From: Priestia megaterium NBRC 15308 = ATCC 14581
GTDB lineage: Bacteria; Bacillota; Bacilli; Bacillales; Bacillaceae_H
Assembly (NCBI RefSeq): GCF_000832985.1
Contig: NZ_CP009920.1
Coordinates: 2,846,501 to 2,910,500 of the forward strand
Length of the DNA: 64,000 nt
Direction of reading: 5' to 3'
Of the stretch, positions 1-8,694 are shown piece after piece. Position numbers and translations under genes: made by a program. How positions within the stretch are numbered: the first letter of the stretch is position 1; each line of letters opens with the position of its first letter. Under the pieces are notes generated by a model. It made no database searches, was not told the DNA's origin, and saw only the letters and a program-made list of their open reading frames with translations.

Positions 1-397
1 TAATAAAAGAAAGTTCTTTTTCTTGATTATCTTCAATCATTTCAACAATGTCGGAGTATAAAACAACAAAGTGACGTCCAAAAAAACGTGTAGCAAACGC
101 GTTTAACAAGCCGCCTGATTGAACAATATAAATATCGGGCAGCTCTAAATCCAGCTCTGAAGATAGATGTTTTGCCTGATGATAAGTGTGCGGGAACTGC
201 TTCTCTGTCAATCTAACTCCATTATTGCGAATTTGAGCAATAGAGAAACCGTGGAGTATAAATGTAATTAAAAAACCGATTACAAGATAAATAATACCAA
301 CGAATGAAATAATTAAAAAGAAATAGGTTAATAAGCTAATAACCATACACAGAATGAAAAAAATCTTTTCATTTTCATGAATAAGCTTTGCGTTCAA
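1..397 (-). CDS. Partial M48-family-like membrane metallopeptidase
   Basis: This reading frame runs off the left edge, so only the first ~132 residues are present. They contain two adjacent hydrophobic segments (about residues 12-45) and then a region with LLNAFATRFFGRHFVVLYSD, which resembles the stretch just before the HExxH helix of M48 (HtpX/Ste24-like) peptidases. The HExxH itself would lie outside the window. The start is taken as TTG at 397: an in-frame TAG lies just upstream and an AGGGGG sequence sits about 12 bases before it; no upstream ATG is available. Family assignment is by recalled similarity and cannot be confirmed without the catalytic motif. Confidence 0.6.
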   Translation of the reverse strand, partial: MNAKLIHENEKIFFILCMVISLLTYFFLIISFVGIIYLVIGFLITFILHGFSIAQIRNNGVRLTEKQFPHTYHQAKHLSSELDLELPDIYIVQSGGLLNAFATRFFGRHFVVLYSDIVEMIEDNQEKELSFI

Positions 398-537
398 TAA
401 TGGAGCCCCCTAAAATATAGTAGTACAGTACATAACGTAGTGTAACGCATCCACTTATGAATATCTACCTCTTAGTGGAATATTTGGTTAATAATAGATG
501 ATGAGAATATTAGTTATGGACGCTAGCATGAAGTAAG

Positions 538-802
538 AAAAAGAGGTTGAAACATAACTACAGGAATCAAATTTAAAGACAAGCAATCTGGATTGCTTGC
601 TCGACCGCTGTTGCTTGCCGTGCAAGACTTCGCTTTCCGCGGGCGGCCGATGAGCCCGCAGGAGTCTTCGCCTTGTCCTCCAACCAACAGCTAGAAGCAC
701 CTGCGTTCACCATGATTATAAAAAACACGAACTATTTATCCGTTTATGATAGATAGTTCGTGTTGCAATTTAATGAAACTACTTTTGTCCCAGCCTGTTT
801 TT
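538..802 (-). repeat. Dispersed repeat copy R1 (long form, GC-rich core)
   Basis: First of five related repeats. Left end AAAGAGGTTGAAACATAAC, right end (read on the minus strand) AAAACAGGCTGGGACAAAAG. The right end lies 3 bases after the yjcD stop codon. A hairpin at 724-764 with a T-run on the minus strand would terminate yjcD. The core (about 590-700) is GC-rich and shares several blocks with copy R2, including GCTTTCCGCGGGCGGCC and GGAGTCTTCGCCTTG. No coding capacity; a short open frame through it is not supported. Confidence 0.8.
724..764 (-). terminator. Hairpin terminator inside R1, downstream of yjcD
   Basis: Arms of about 17 bp built on AACACGAACTAT, with one G-U type mismatch, followed on the minus strand by a run of six Ts. 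It is 38 bases from the right end of repeat R1. Confidence 0.75.
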
Positions 803-805
803 CCT

Positions 806-3124
806 TTACACTTTTTTTATAAACGACTTCAGGAATCTTGAAGGATAAGCGGTTTTACCTCTTCTAGTTTGCGGAACAGATAAGTAAAGTGAATTCTGTG
901 CACGCGTCATGGCTACATATAAAAGGCGGCGTTCTTCTTGAAGCGGCACATCATCTCCGCCTCGATAAGCTTCGAGTGCATAATCATGAGGCAATCCGCC
1001 ATCTACGCTGCTCAGTACGTATACATGCTTATATTCAAGACCCTTTGCTCGATGAATTGTGGTTAGCTGAATACTTTCATTAAATTGCTTGCTTAAAGCT
1101 TTCATCTCTGTGTTCATGGCAATCATATGATCCACATGCTCTAACAGTTCAGGTACGGTTTTAAATTTACGTGCTACAACTTTTAAATCCCGCACGTCAT
1201 CCGAACCTTTTTCCATCATATTTCCTTCATTTCCGCGTTTTTTGACAAAATCGTCGAATCCCATATCTTTAGAAATCGTCTCAAGTGCCAAAGAAGGAGA
1301 CATTGATTTTAGCGACTTGAATAAAGGAATTACTTTCTTGAGCTTTTTTTGCTGAAATGGTTTTAAATCTTGAAGATATTCAAGCGCATCAATAAATGTA
1401 CCATCATGAAGAATACTTGCTGCTTTTAAGTCGTTGACTGCTGTTTTCTTTAAAAAGAGTGCGTTTACTAAATCTTGCAGCGAACTTGCGTCATTTGGAT
1501 TCACGCTCAAACGTAGAAATGAAAGTAAACTTCGAACCATTCGTCTTTTATAAAACGAATCTGCATCTTGTTCGATTGAAAATGGCAGGTTTGACTGCGA
1601 TAAACGTTCAAAGATGGCGCGTGAAGAAGCGTGAGTTCGGTACAAGACCGCGAAGTCAGTTGGAGAAGCTCCTTGCTTAATCTTTTCTTTCATATCCGTT
1701 ACAATCATTGTTGCTTCTTCTTCCTCGTCATATGGAAAGAAGAAGGTAGGTCGCAACTCATTATCAAACTGGGCAGCCATTTCTTTTTGTCGGCGCGCTG
1801 TATTTCGTGCAATGACTTTATTCGCGGAAGAAACGATGGCATGAGCTGAACGATAATTTTGGTTTAACGTAATAACAGTTGTATTAGCAAAATCTTTTTC
1901 AAAGTTTAAAATGAACGAAGGGTCGCTTCCGCGGAAAGCGTAAATTGATTGATCATCATCTCCTACGACACACAAGTTTTTAGAGCCTTCACTTAGCATT
2001 TTCATAATTTTATATTGAACTTTATTGATATCTTGAAATTCGTCAATTAAAAAATAGCGAAACCTTTTTTGATAACGAGTTAGTAAATCGGGATTTTGTT
2101 TTAGCATTTCATAACATCCATACAGCATGTCATCAAAATCGAATAGCTGTTTTTGCTTTTTGACTTCTTCATAACGACGATATAAAAAGTGCACATCTTG
2201 TTCCCATTTGTCCTTTGGGCGAACATCTTTCACGCCAACAAGCGTGTTTTTCCAATAGCCGATTTGCTGAAGGGCCTGATCAAAGGGAAAATCTTTTTCA
2301 TCCACGTGGAGCTCTCTTGCTGCTTCTTTCACAATCTGTTCTTTTTGCCAATCCCATTTTAGCAGGCGGTCCATTTGCCACGCTTGAGGATTATGATGAA
2401 CAATCATACGTAAGAAAATGCTGTGAAAAGTTCCAACTAGCATTTGACGAAGATGTAAGCCGGACATCTTTGGGTATGTAGCCAATCGTTCTTTCATTTC
2501 TTTAGCTGATTTAGCCGTGAAAGTCACCAGCATAATGGATTTTGGATCAATTTGTTTTTCTTGTATCATATATGCGGTGCGAGCTGTTAATACACGCGTT
2601 TTTCCGCTGCCTGCACCGGCTAGAATAAGGAGCGGTCCTTCTGAATGTGTAACAGCTTTCCATTGGTTCGAATCTAATTCAATACCGCTCTCTTTAAATT
2701 CATTTAAATAAGGAGAGTCAGAGTGTTTAGGAACAGCTGGTTTTAAGCGAAAAGCAGGAACACTTGAAAAAGGTGCGGAAGACCTCCATGTCGCTTTCTC
2801 TTTTACAGTTGAACTTTTCTCACCAATAGCTCGTCCTTTAGGAATACGAAATCCATTGGTTTCTCTGTATTCAGCCGGAGTTTCTTTTATTTGTTGCACA
2901 GCTATTGTTTCTGATAGTATGTCTGAACACTCTTCTCTTTCATGGGGAACTTGAGCATGATAAAAGTAAGGAGAATGCTCAATCCCCAGATATAATTTAA
3001 CTGGTTCTCCGCAGTGAGCACACGTTATTTCTCCTCGGAGACTAGCTTCATATAAATATTGAAATCGGTCTCTAGCCGTTATAGCAAGATTAAGTATCTG
3101 ATTTTGATAAAGTGCACGTTGCAA
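806..3124 (-). CDS. yjcD: UvrD/PcrA-like superfamily 1 DNA helicase YjcD
   Basis: ATP-dependent 3'-5' helicase of the UvrD/Rep type, cytoplasmic, presumably in DNA repair. Visible motifs: Walker A AGAGSGKT (about residue 169), LIDEFQD (about 359), GDDDQSIYAFRG (about 388), LNQNYRS, TTIHRAKGLEY and LLYVAMTRAQ near the C-terminus. The first ~120 residues are an extension with CAHC and a later H/C pair that may bind zinc, as I recall for B. subtilis YjcD. The start is placed at TTG 3124 because a perfect AGGAGG (3134-3139) lies 9 bases upstream; the in-frame ATG at 3160 is upstream of that site and would put it inside the gene. About 772 residues, near the B. subtilis length. Confidence 0.85.
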   Translation of the reverse strand: MQRALYQNQILNLAITARDRFQYLYEASLRGEITCAHCGEPVKLYLGIEHSPYFYHAQVPHEREECSDILSETIAVQQIKETPAEYRETNGFRIPKGRAIGEKSSTVKEKATWRSSAPFSSVPAFRLKPAVPKHSDSPYLNEFKESGIELDSNQWKAVTHSEGPLLILAGAGSGKTRVLTARTAYMIQEKQIDPKSIMLVTFTAKSAKEMKERLATYPKMSGLHLRQMLVGTFHSIFLRMIVHHNPQAWQMDRLLKWDWQKEQIVKEAARELHVDEKDFPFDQALQQIGYWKNTLVGVKDVRPKDKWEQDVHFLYRRYEEVKKQKQLFDFDDMLYGCYEMLKQNPDLLTRYQKRFRYFLIDEFQDINKVQYKIMKMLSEGSKNLCVVGDDDQSIYAFRGSDPSFILNFEKDFANTTVITLNQNYRSAHAIVSSANKVIARNTARRQKEMAAQFDNELRPTFFFPYDEEEEATMIVTDMKEKIKQGASPTDFAVLYRTHASSRAIFERLSQSNLPFSIEQDADSFYKRRMVRSLLSFLRLSVNPNDASSLQDLVNALFLKKTAVNDLKAASILHDGTFIDALEYLQDLKPFQQKKLKKVIPLFKSLKSMSPSLALETISKDMGFDDFVKKRGNEGNMMEKGSDDVRDLKVVARKFKTVPELLEHVDHMIAMNTEMKALSKQFNESIQLTTIHRAKGLEYKHVYVLSSVDGGLPHDYALEAYRGGDDVPLQEERRLLYVAMTRAQNSLYLSVPQTRRGKTAYPSRFLKSFIKKV

Positions 3125-3502
3125 AAAACATGGCCTCCTTTTTAAAACATGAATAATCAATAGTAAATAAGAGGGAGTTAAAGCAAGAAGCCGCTCTCGT
3201 TCTACATCGATATAGATGTGTGTATACGCACAGTTTTTGTTTTATAGTCAAAGTCTATCATATCAAAATCACCTTTTTTTAAAAAGAGCACGGATATTTT
3301 TGGAGGGATAGGATGTAAAAAAGGGTATATATTGAATAAGACATCACATATGTTCAAAAAAGGCGGTATAGATACAAGGTGCCATCTGTTTTGAACAAGT
3401 CTAAAGTAGAGGATTTAAGTAAGCTGTTTCAATGTCGATACTTCTTGAGAAAAATACTGAGGTCTGGGAGTAGAAGGTATCTTGAAAAAGAGGAGGGTTC
3501 AT
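3125..3502. other. Non-coding gap between yjcD and the 3503 gene
   Basis: About 380 bases of AT-rich sequence holding the upstream regions of the two divergent genes. I see no convincing promoter pair, RNA or repeat. A 63-codon open frame at 3379-3570 lacks a ribosome site and overlaps the better-supported gene at 3503. Confidence 0.5.
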
Positions 3503-3754
3503 ATGGGATATATACTGCCCGTCACGCCTTATCAATCTATTCAATATGCAAATCGCCTTCAAAAAAATAATGCTTCTTTTTCAAATCGTATTTGGTCTAT
3601 TGAGAAAAAAAGCTTTGACGAAGAGTTTGATTCGCGTTCTCACTTACTGGAATTGACGCCAAGTTCAGTACAAAAGCGAAAAAAGCTTCAAGCAGCAGAG
3701 CGTGTATACAGCAAGCTAACAAATAAGGGCCTAGTGATTAATACACGTGTCTAA
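3503..3754 (+). CDS. Small uncharacterised protein (83 aa)
   Basis: Encodes a basic soluble protein starting MGYILPVTPYQSIQYANR. No domain is recognised. The start at ATG 3503 is chosen because GAGGAGGG lies 5-6 bases upstream; an in-frame ATG at 3482 lacks such a site. The C-terminal half is rich in Lys/Arg/Gln and likely helical. It is followed directly by a bidirectional terminator, so it appears to be a single-gene unit divergent from yjcD. Confidence 0.65.
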   Translation: MGYILPVTPYQSIQYANRLQKNNASFSNRIWSIEKKSFDEEFDSRSHLLELTPSSVQKRKKLQAAERVYSKLTNKGLVINTRV

Positions 3755-3757
3755 TAC

Positions 3758-3801
3758 AAAAAATCGTGAACGCAGCAGAATGAATGCGCTCACGATTTTT
3801 T
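3758..3801. terminator. Bidirectional intrinsic terminator
   Basis: Hairpin with about 15-bp arms (one mismatch) flanked by A- and T-runs, lying between the convergent 3503 gene and the DUF421 gene. Confidence 0.75.
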
Positions 3802-3830
3802 AACAAAGTAATGAACAAGTAAAAAACATC

Positions 3831-4508
3831 TTAGTAAGATTCAATAAAAAGAGTACTGCCCTGCTGCCATTCAGCATAAAGCACCTGTTTATAATCGGTA
3901 AATCCCTGTTTTTTCAACTGTGTCTTTAACCAGTCTTCATCAAAGCCTGACTGAAGCAAGTTTTTCAAAAGCAAACGTCCATCACTGACGAAGGCGATAG
4001 ATAAAACGGGTTCAGAAGGAGGCAGCTGTAGATCGCTTCTTGTCGGCTTAGCATAATCAGATTTTGGCAATACGCTTAGTGATCCATCTGTTTCTAAAAT
4101 CGCATATTCAACTTCCCGAATGGAAAATATGTCTTTTGAACGAAGCATATGAAGAAGCTGATCGATATCCAATCGATTTTTGCTAAGTTCTTTGTACGAA
4201 ATTTTCCCTTTTCGAATAATAATAGAGGGCCGTCCTTCTAAAAACAAACGCAGGCGAATATTTTTTTGAGTAATAACTTCGGTGACATAAATAAGCGCTC
4301 CCCAAAAGATAACAGCAAATAAAATTTTGCCTATTCCTACTTCTGAGTCATATAGCGCATTTCCTACTAACTCTCCTAATACAAGAGCAGAGATAAAATC
4401 AAAAGTGGTAAGCTGAGTGATCGTCGCTCTGCCTAAAAATTTAGTTAAAATAAACAGGCAGATAAATCCGATAAAGAGTTCTAATGCAATTCCGATAAGT
4501 TCATCCAT
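3831..4508 (-). CDS. DUF421/YetF-type membrane protein (225 aa)
   Basis: Two or three N-terminal transmembrane segments (about residues 5-80) followed by a soluble domain (about 85-225) characteristic of the YetF/YdfR/YkjA family (DUF421). The sequence GRATITQLTTFDFISALVLG in the membrane part is typical of the family. Function unknown; members have been linked to the Bacillus spore or envelope. ATG start preceded by AGGTG; this Shine-Dalgarno lies in one arm of an inverted repeat (4515-4535). Confidence 0.8.
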   Translation of the reverse strand: MDELIGIALELFIGFICLFILTKFLGRATITQLTTFDFISALVLGELVGNALYDSEVGIGKILFAVIFWGALIYVTEVITQKNIRLRLFLEGRPSIIIRKGKISYKELSKNRLDIDQLLHMLRSKDIFSIREVEYAILETDGSLSVLPKSDYAKPTRSDLQLPPSEPVLSIAFVSDGRLLLKNLLQSGFDEDWLKTQLKKQGFTDYKQVLYAEWQQGSTLFIESY

Positions 4509-4514
4509 ATTTTC

Positions 4515-4535
4515 ACCTAATTCACATGATTAGGT
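4515..4535 (-). promoter_or_regulatory. Leader hairpin covering the SD of the DUF421 gene
   Basis: ACCTAAT and ATTAGGT form a perfect 7-bp inverted repeat with a 7-base loop immediately before the start codon. The distal arm contains the AGGT of the Shine-Dalgarno, so folding could hide it. Confidence 0.4.
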
Positions 4536-4575
4536 ATTAGTATAAGCAAAGCAAAGGTTCTTATCCTTTAAAAAA

Positions 4576-4608
4576 GCAAAAACACCAGGTTCAATTCCTA
4601 GTGTTTTT
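4576..4608 (-). terminator. Terminator overlapping the end of yjcF
   Basis: Stem AAAAACAC-AGG/CCT-GTGTTTTT with a T-run on the minus strand; its arm includes the last codon and stop of yjcF. Confidence 0.6.
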
Positions 4609-5032
4609 TACTTAGTTTCTTTACCATCTCTACATGTGGAATTCCAGCATCCATAAATTCACCTGAAACCGTTACGTAGCCTAGCTTTTTATAAAATCCT
4701 TCCGCATGCGTTTGAGCATGCAGCTTAATCTTTTCAATCTCATGCTCTGCTGCGAGCTCTTCTAACTTATCCATCAAAAGCTTTCCTACACCGTCTTTTC
4801 GATAAGAAGAAAGAACGCAGATTCGTTCTGCTTTTCCATAGTCCTCTACAATACGGAAGCGTCCTGCCCCAATTGGTGCAGTTCCTTTGTATACAACTAA
4901 ATGCAGGGCTTCGGAATCGTATTCATCGATTTCTTGCTCCACATCAACCTGCTGTTCTTCTACAAATACTTTTTGACGTACGAAGTAAGCATCAGAGTGA
5001 TCTTGTTTGTTCGTTAGTACTTTGATGTTCAC
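4598..5032 (-). CDS. yjcF: GNAT family N-acetyltransferase YjcF
   Basis: Single-domain GNAT acetyltransferase of 144 residues, acceptor unknown. The acetyl-CoA binding segment is visible around residues 85-100 (RICVLSSYRKDGVGKLLMDK), followed by the C-terminal GFYKKLGY element. Starts at GTG 5032 with GGAAAGGG upstream, only 5 bases after the stop of yjcG, so the two are cotranscribed. Gene order matches the B. subtilis yjc region as I recall it. Confidence 0.85.
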   Translation of the reverse strand: MNIKVLTNKQDHSDAYFVRQKVFVEEQQVDVEQEIDEYDSEALHLVVYKGTAPIGAGRFRIVEDYGKAERICVLSSYRKDGVGKLLMDKLEELAAEHEIEKIKLHAQTHAEGFYKKLGYVTVSGEFMDAGIPHVEMVKKLSKKH

Positions 5033-5037
5033 GTATC

Positions 5038-5550
5038 TTATCCCTTTCCAAGACGAAATGTTTCAAACACAGTCCATGTTTCATTTTCAAGCTGGTACAT
5101 TAAGTGAAAGCGATCCACTGTTTCTTCATGAGCGACATCTACAAGCTTCAACTGGCTATACACATCTAAGTGCTCATCATCTGAAAGGCGTTGACCAATT
5201 GTAATATGGGGAATAAATGAATATTCAGTTGGCTGTTCGAGATTGCCTTCATGAAGTTTATTGTAAAGTGACGTCAGTTCTTGCTTTTGTTCCACTTTTA
5301 AGTAAATAACGTTATTAGCTGGTGAAAATGAGCTTACTTTCGTTACATTTAATGTAAATGGATTTGTTTCTTCGGCAATTTTACGCAAGTTAGCCGCAAT
5401 TTCATCAATTTGGTCTTCTGTAGCTTCAAAGACTTCTTTTAATGTAAGATGAGGCGGAATTAATGAATAGTGAGAATCATAGCGCTTTCGATAAGAATTC
5501 GCTACATCTTGCAATTTTTTAGATGGAAAAAGTACAACGCCAAATTTCAT
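5038..5550 (-). CDS. yjcG: 2H phosphoesterase YjcG (RNA ligase/CPDase-like)
   Basis: Member of the 2H phosphoesterase superfamily with two H-x-[TS] motifs: HLTLKE (about residue 36) and HITIGQ (about residue 116). The family hydrolyses cyclic phosphodiester bonds, often at RNA ends; the B. subtilis substrate is not known to me. The start is ATG 5550, with GGAGGG upstream, giving 170 residues like the B. subtilis protein; the frame extends further upstream without a ribosome site. Cotranscribed with yjcF. Confidence 0.85.
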   Translation of the reverse strand: MKFGVVLFPSKKLQDVANSYRKRYDSHYSLIPPHLTLKEVFEATEDQIDEIAANLRKIAEETNPFTLNVTKVSSFSPANNVIYLKVEQKQELTSLYNKLHEGNLEQPTEYSFIPHITIGQRLSDDEHLDVYSQLKLVDVAHEETVDRFHLMYQLENETWTVFETFRLGKG

Positions 5551-5632
5551 AAAAAATCCCTCCAAAGTAAGATCATAAAATATGTATAAAGCGAGCTTAT
5601 TATAACAAATTTTCAAAAAATATGATATCTTT

Positions 5633-6358
5633 CTACTTCAACATATATTGAAGCGACCGCTTTACATCTTTTTGCCAGTATTTCCACGTATGATTTCCAT
5701 TAAATTCTTCGTAGAAAACAGAATATCCACGCTGCTTCATTTGTTCGTGCAACAGGCGGTTAGGTTCAATAAAATTCAATATACCATCTTGTGTTGTTTT
5801 GACAGCCGTTTCTTCAGTTCCAATAACATGATACAAATCCAGAAGTGAAGGAGAAGCAAATGAGTTGACCGTTTGTAATACAGCATCGTTCACGAAAGGA
5901 GAATGCATAATTACTTTCCCGAACGTGTGAGGATACGCAATGGCCGTCAGCAGTGAAACTGTAGCAGCAAGCGAATCACCAATTAGAACACGTGATTTTC
6001 CCATTTGATATGTAGGATATGTTTTATCCAAAAATGGCACAAGTTCATGTGCTAAAAAGCGAATGTAAGCATCTACTTGATTTCCTTCTGGATGATACTT
6101 ATCGCGTCTGTCTTCCACGCTTTTATATGGAATTCCAACAAAAATAGTACGATCGATTTCCGACTCGTTCATTAAATCATCAATTAAACGAGGTGTCCGT
6201 CCGTACATAACATAATCTTTTCCGTCTTGGGCAATAAGTAAGGAATACTTATAGAGCGTAGAATAGTTTGACGGCAAATAGACTAGTAACGTGACATCTT
6301 CTTGCAGTGCGTCACTATAAAAAGAAATTTCTTCTAACTTCCGCTTACTTTCTGACAT
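5633..6358 (-). CDS. yjcH: Putative esterase YjcH (alpha/beta hydrolase, esterase D/Fes-like)
   Basis: Alpha/beta hydrolase of the esterase-D type, 241 residues. The nucleophile elbow is GDSLAA (about residue 130; the motif G-D-S-x-A is typical for this group), and a candidate catalytic His is in NGNHTWKYW near the C-terminus. The start is ATG 6358, with TAGGAG 10 bases upstream; an in-frame start at 6412 has no such site. First gene of the yjcH-yjcG-yjcF block, with an 80-base gap to yjcG. Substrate unknown. Confidence 0.8.
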   Translation of the reverse strand: MSESKRKLEEISFYSDALQEDVTLLVYLPSNYSTLYKYSLLIAQDGKDYVMYGRTPRLIDDLMNESEIDRTIFVGIPYKSVEDRRDKYHPEGNQVDAYIRFLAHELVPFLDKTYPTYQMGKSRVLIGDSLAATVSLLTAIAYPHTFGKVIMHSPFVNDAVLQTVNSFASPSLLDLYHVIGTEETAVKTTQDGILNFIEPNRLLHEQMKQRGYSVFYEEFNGNHTWKYWQKDVKRSLQYMLK

Positions 6359-6484
6359 GAATAATCGACTCCTATGCATTTGAATGAAAGCGTTACCTTT
6401 ATTGTAACACATTTTCTAATAACCGTTCTTTATTTTATTGTAACGAATTTTTTAGCGAATGACGAGAAAGAGGCATGCGTTGCT

Positions 6485-6822
6485 AAAAAAGAGGCTGGGA
6501 CATAACGAAATGAATTTCATCCAAACACGAATAATCTGGATATAGAATCTGGCCAGCTTGCTCGACCGCAGTTGATTTCCGTGCAAGACTCCGCTTTCCG
6601 CGGGCGGCCCGTGAGCCTCCTCGTCGCTTGCGCTCCTGCGGGGTCTCACCTGTTCCGCTGTTTCCACAGGAGTCTTCGCCTTGCTCTCCAATCAACTGCT
6701 AGAAGGAACGAAAGAGATAAAATCTGCGTCTACTTTAACAAAAAAACGAATCATTAATCAAACAGTTTGATTAATGATTCGTTTTTTACTTCGGCTACAC
6801 TACTTTTTTCCAAGCCTCTTTT
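6485..6822 (-). repeat. Dispersed repeat copy R2 (longest form, GC-rich core)
   Basis: Left end AAAAAAGAGGCTGGGACATA, right end (minus strand) AAAAGAGGCTTGGAAAAAAG, so the ends are imperfect terminal inverted repeats. The right end is 2 bases from the stop of the 6825 gene. Contains a GC-rich core shared with R1 plus an extra stem absent there (about 6610-6680), and a perfect 20-bp hairpin (6744-6786). Several overlapping open frames occur in the core but none has a ribosome site or family resemblance. Confidence 0.85.
6744..6786 (-). terminator. Hairpin terminator inside R2
   Basis: Perfect 20-bp stem built on AAAACGAATCATTAATCAAA with a 3-base loop and a run of seven Ts on the minus strand; 36 bases from the repeat's right end and downstream of the 6825 gene. 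Confidence 0.8.
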
Positions 6823-6824
6823 CG

Positions 6825-7211
6825 TTAATCTAATTTCTTCATCTTTTTAAACATATTTTTTTCTGCTTGAGTGGCTTTTTCTAGCGGCTTCTTCGTATAT
6901 TCTTCTTCTTTTTCATCAATCGAAACCAATTGTGTATCATTTTTTACATAACTTCGGATATTGCGAGCACCGAAATAGCCGTTTACATCTTCTAAAATAG
7001 GCTTGTTTTCTTTTTGATCATAAAGAGTATATGAATTCTCTTCCTTAACGATAGCGTAGTGATTCCCTGCTAGAAGAGCTACGGCTTCTTTTTCGCTTTT
7101 TCCAAAAGTAGACATGAGAAACAGAACGATTAAGACGATAAAGAAAAGGGCTGTTGCGCCAATGAAAAATAATAATAAGCCTCTGCTAAATTTACTTTGT
7201 TTTTCTTCCAC
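6825..7211 (-). CDS. Small single-pass membrane protein (128 aa), function unknown
   Basis: N-terminal cytoplasmic tail of about 12 residues, one strongly hydrophobic segment (about residues 12-36, LLLFFIGATALFFIVLIVLF) and a charged soluble C-terminal domain of ~90 residues rich in Lys/Glu. No family is recognised. The start is put at GTG 7211: AGGAGG lies 10 bases upstream, whereas the in-frame TTG at 7220 is separated from that site by a single base. Followed immediately by repeat R2, which would supply its terminator. Confidence 0.6.
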   Translation of the reverse strand: MEEKQSKFSRGLLLFFIGATALFFIVLIVLFLMSTFGKSEKEAVALLAGNHYAIVKEENSYTLYDQKENKPILEDVNGYFGARNIRSYVKNDTQLVSIDEKEEEYTKKPLEKATQAEKNMFKKMKKLD

Positions 7212-7384
7212 AGTAGACAAACCTCCTGATTAGATAATTTTATTATAGCAAGTAAATGTAATGAGCGCCTAAAGAGATATGTGACGAGTTTATGAATTCA
7301 GGTGGATGAAACAAAAAAGGTTTTTAGCGCCTCTCATCGAATTTAATATAAAGAGAGACAACAACTTGAAAAGGAGAGAGAGAC

Positions 7385-7921
7385 ATGACAGCGAAAAAAA
7401 TCCCAACGAGCAAAGAAGTAGCAAAGGCAACATTTGATTTGCTAGAAGAGCGTGGCGTAACAGTTTTAGATATTGCTGAAATTGTGTATGATTTACAGCT
7501 TCCTTATCACCCAGCTCTAACCATTCAGGAATGCGCTGAGAGCGTAGAGAGAGTACTGCAAAAGAGAGAAATTCAGCATGCGCTTCTAGTTGGAATCGAA
7601 CTCGATAAGTTAGCAGAGCAAAATAAATTATCAGAACCTCTTCAAAGTATTGTAGAACAAGACGAAGGGTTGTTTGGTGTTGACGAAACGATTGCTTTAG
7701 GTGCCGTTTTAACCTATGGCAGTATCGCTGTTACGACCTTTGGCTATTTAGATAAAGTAAAAGTAGGCATTATTGAAAAGCTGGACTGTAAAAAAGAAAA
7801 AGGAGTTAATACCTTTTTAGATGATTTAGTAGCGAGCGTGGCTTCTAGTGCGGCAAGTCGTTTAGCTCACCGTCAGCGTGATGAACAAGAACAGCTGCAA
7901 GAAGGCAATCCGGCTACGTAA
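7385..7921 (+). CDS. Phosphatidylglycerophosphatase A-like protein (YutG/YpjQ type)
   Basis: 178-residue member of the PgpA family, which dephosphorylates phosphatidylglycerophosphate in phospholipid synthesis. The Firmicute versions lack the long transmembrane segments of the E. coli enzyme. Recognised by the pattern TSKEVAKATFDLLEERGVTV at the N-terminus and the region GLFGVDETIALGAVLTYGSI (about residues 95-115). ATG start with AAAGGAGAG upstream. Likely single gene; whether it acts as a PGP phosphatase here is inferred from the family only. Confidence 0.75.
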   Translation: MTAKKIPTSKEVAKATFDLLEERGVTVLDIAEIVYDLQLPYHPALTIQECAESVERVLQKREIQHALLVGIELDKLAEQNKLSEPLQSIVEQDEGLFGVDETIALGAVLTYGSIAVTTFGYLDKVKVGIIEKLDCKKEKGVNTFLDDLVASVASSAASRLAHRQRDEQEQLQEGNPAT

Positions 7922-7991
7922 TAAATTTCTTTTAGTATGTATATAAGCTGCGTAAATTAACACGCCGAATGATTTAGTCTTTTATTTAAAT

Positions 7992-8037
7992 AACGGAGAC
8001 TAGGCACGTATCACCTGCGTGTCTAGTCTCCGTTAAT
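7992..8037. terminator. Strong hairpin between convergent genes
   Basis: About 18-bp arms (AACGGAGACTAG-CACG / CGTG-CTAGTCTCCGTT) with one mismatch. There is no long T-run on either side, so its termination role is inferred from position. Confidence 0.5.
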
Positions 8038-8045
8038 GGAACGAT

Positions 8046-8525
8046 TTATGGCTGTAGTGAAGTAGTCATAAGGTAGCTTAAGTTTTTCAGCCCAAGACTT
8101 TCATAAAAAGCACGTGCTTTCTCGTTAAATGCCCATACGGTAAGCTGGAGGTCACTTGCTCCTTTTTGTACAGCCCACTGTTTCGTAGCAGAAAAAAGAC
8201 TTTTTCCTACGCCATAATTTTGAAAGCCTTTCTTAACGCCAAAATATTGGATGTACGCTGTGTAGGAAAGAGGAGCTAATGTAGTGGGAGGGTTATATTT
8301 TAATTCAACAACAGACGCCCCAATAATTTGATTTCGATATTGAGCTACAAGAATATCAATAGTTGCATAATAAAGAGTAGCTTGATATTGTTCCGGAGAT
8401 AAAACAGCCATCTGATTATCAAACATAGAAGGAAGCGCATTTGCGTGGAGTTCTAGTGATTCCCCTAATATTTTATTTACTTCTGTATAATCATCGAGTT
8501 TTGCAGTGCGATAGATAATCTCCAT
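8046..8525 (-). CDS. GNAT family N-acetyltransferase
   Basis: 159-residue GNAT acetyltransferase. The acetyl-CoA loop is KKGFQNYGVGKSLFSA (about residues 100-115) and the C-terminal AFYESLGLKN matches the usual beta-bulge/alpha-4 region. The start is ATG 8525 with AGGTGA 7 bases upstream; a GTG two codons earlier is less well placed. Stands alone; substrate cannot be deduced. Confidence 0.75.
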   Translation of the reverse strand: MEIIYRTAKLDDYTEVNKILGESLELHANALPSMFDNQMAVLSPEQYQATLYYATIDILVAQYRNQIIGASVVELKYNPPTTLAPLSYTAYIQYFGVKKGFQNYGVGKSLFSATKQWAVQKGASDLQLTVWAFNEKARAFYESLGLKNLSYLMTTSLQP

Positions 8526-8630
8526 ACACACTTCACCTACTTTTTAAAAGTTGTGCTTTATCATATGTAGCAGCTTAAAAAATGTTAAATGAGAATTAAA
8601 ACTTGAAAATTTTAAGGGAAGAACTGCACT

Positions 8631-8659
8631 AAACAGAGCATATATTCTATGCTCTGTTT
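8631..8659 (-). terminator. Hairpin downstream of the RpiR-type regulator
   Basis: Perfect 12-bp inverted repeat AAACAGAGCATA/TATGCTCTGTTT with a 5-base loop; only three Ts follow on the minus strand, so termination may be weak. Confidence 0.5.
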
Positions 8660-8694
8660 GATGTTATAGTTGAAGAATATATAAGAGCGAAACG

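Noticed and set aside
488-700. Open frames within the GC-rich core of repeats R1 and R2 (also 6452-6757)
   Set aside because: Frames exist on both strands because the core is GC-rich; there is no ribosome site, no family resemblance, and the frames are not conserved between the two copies.
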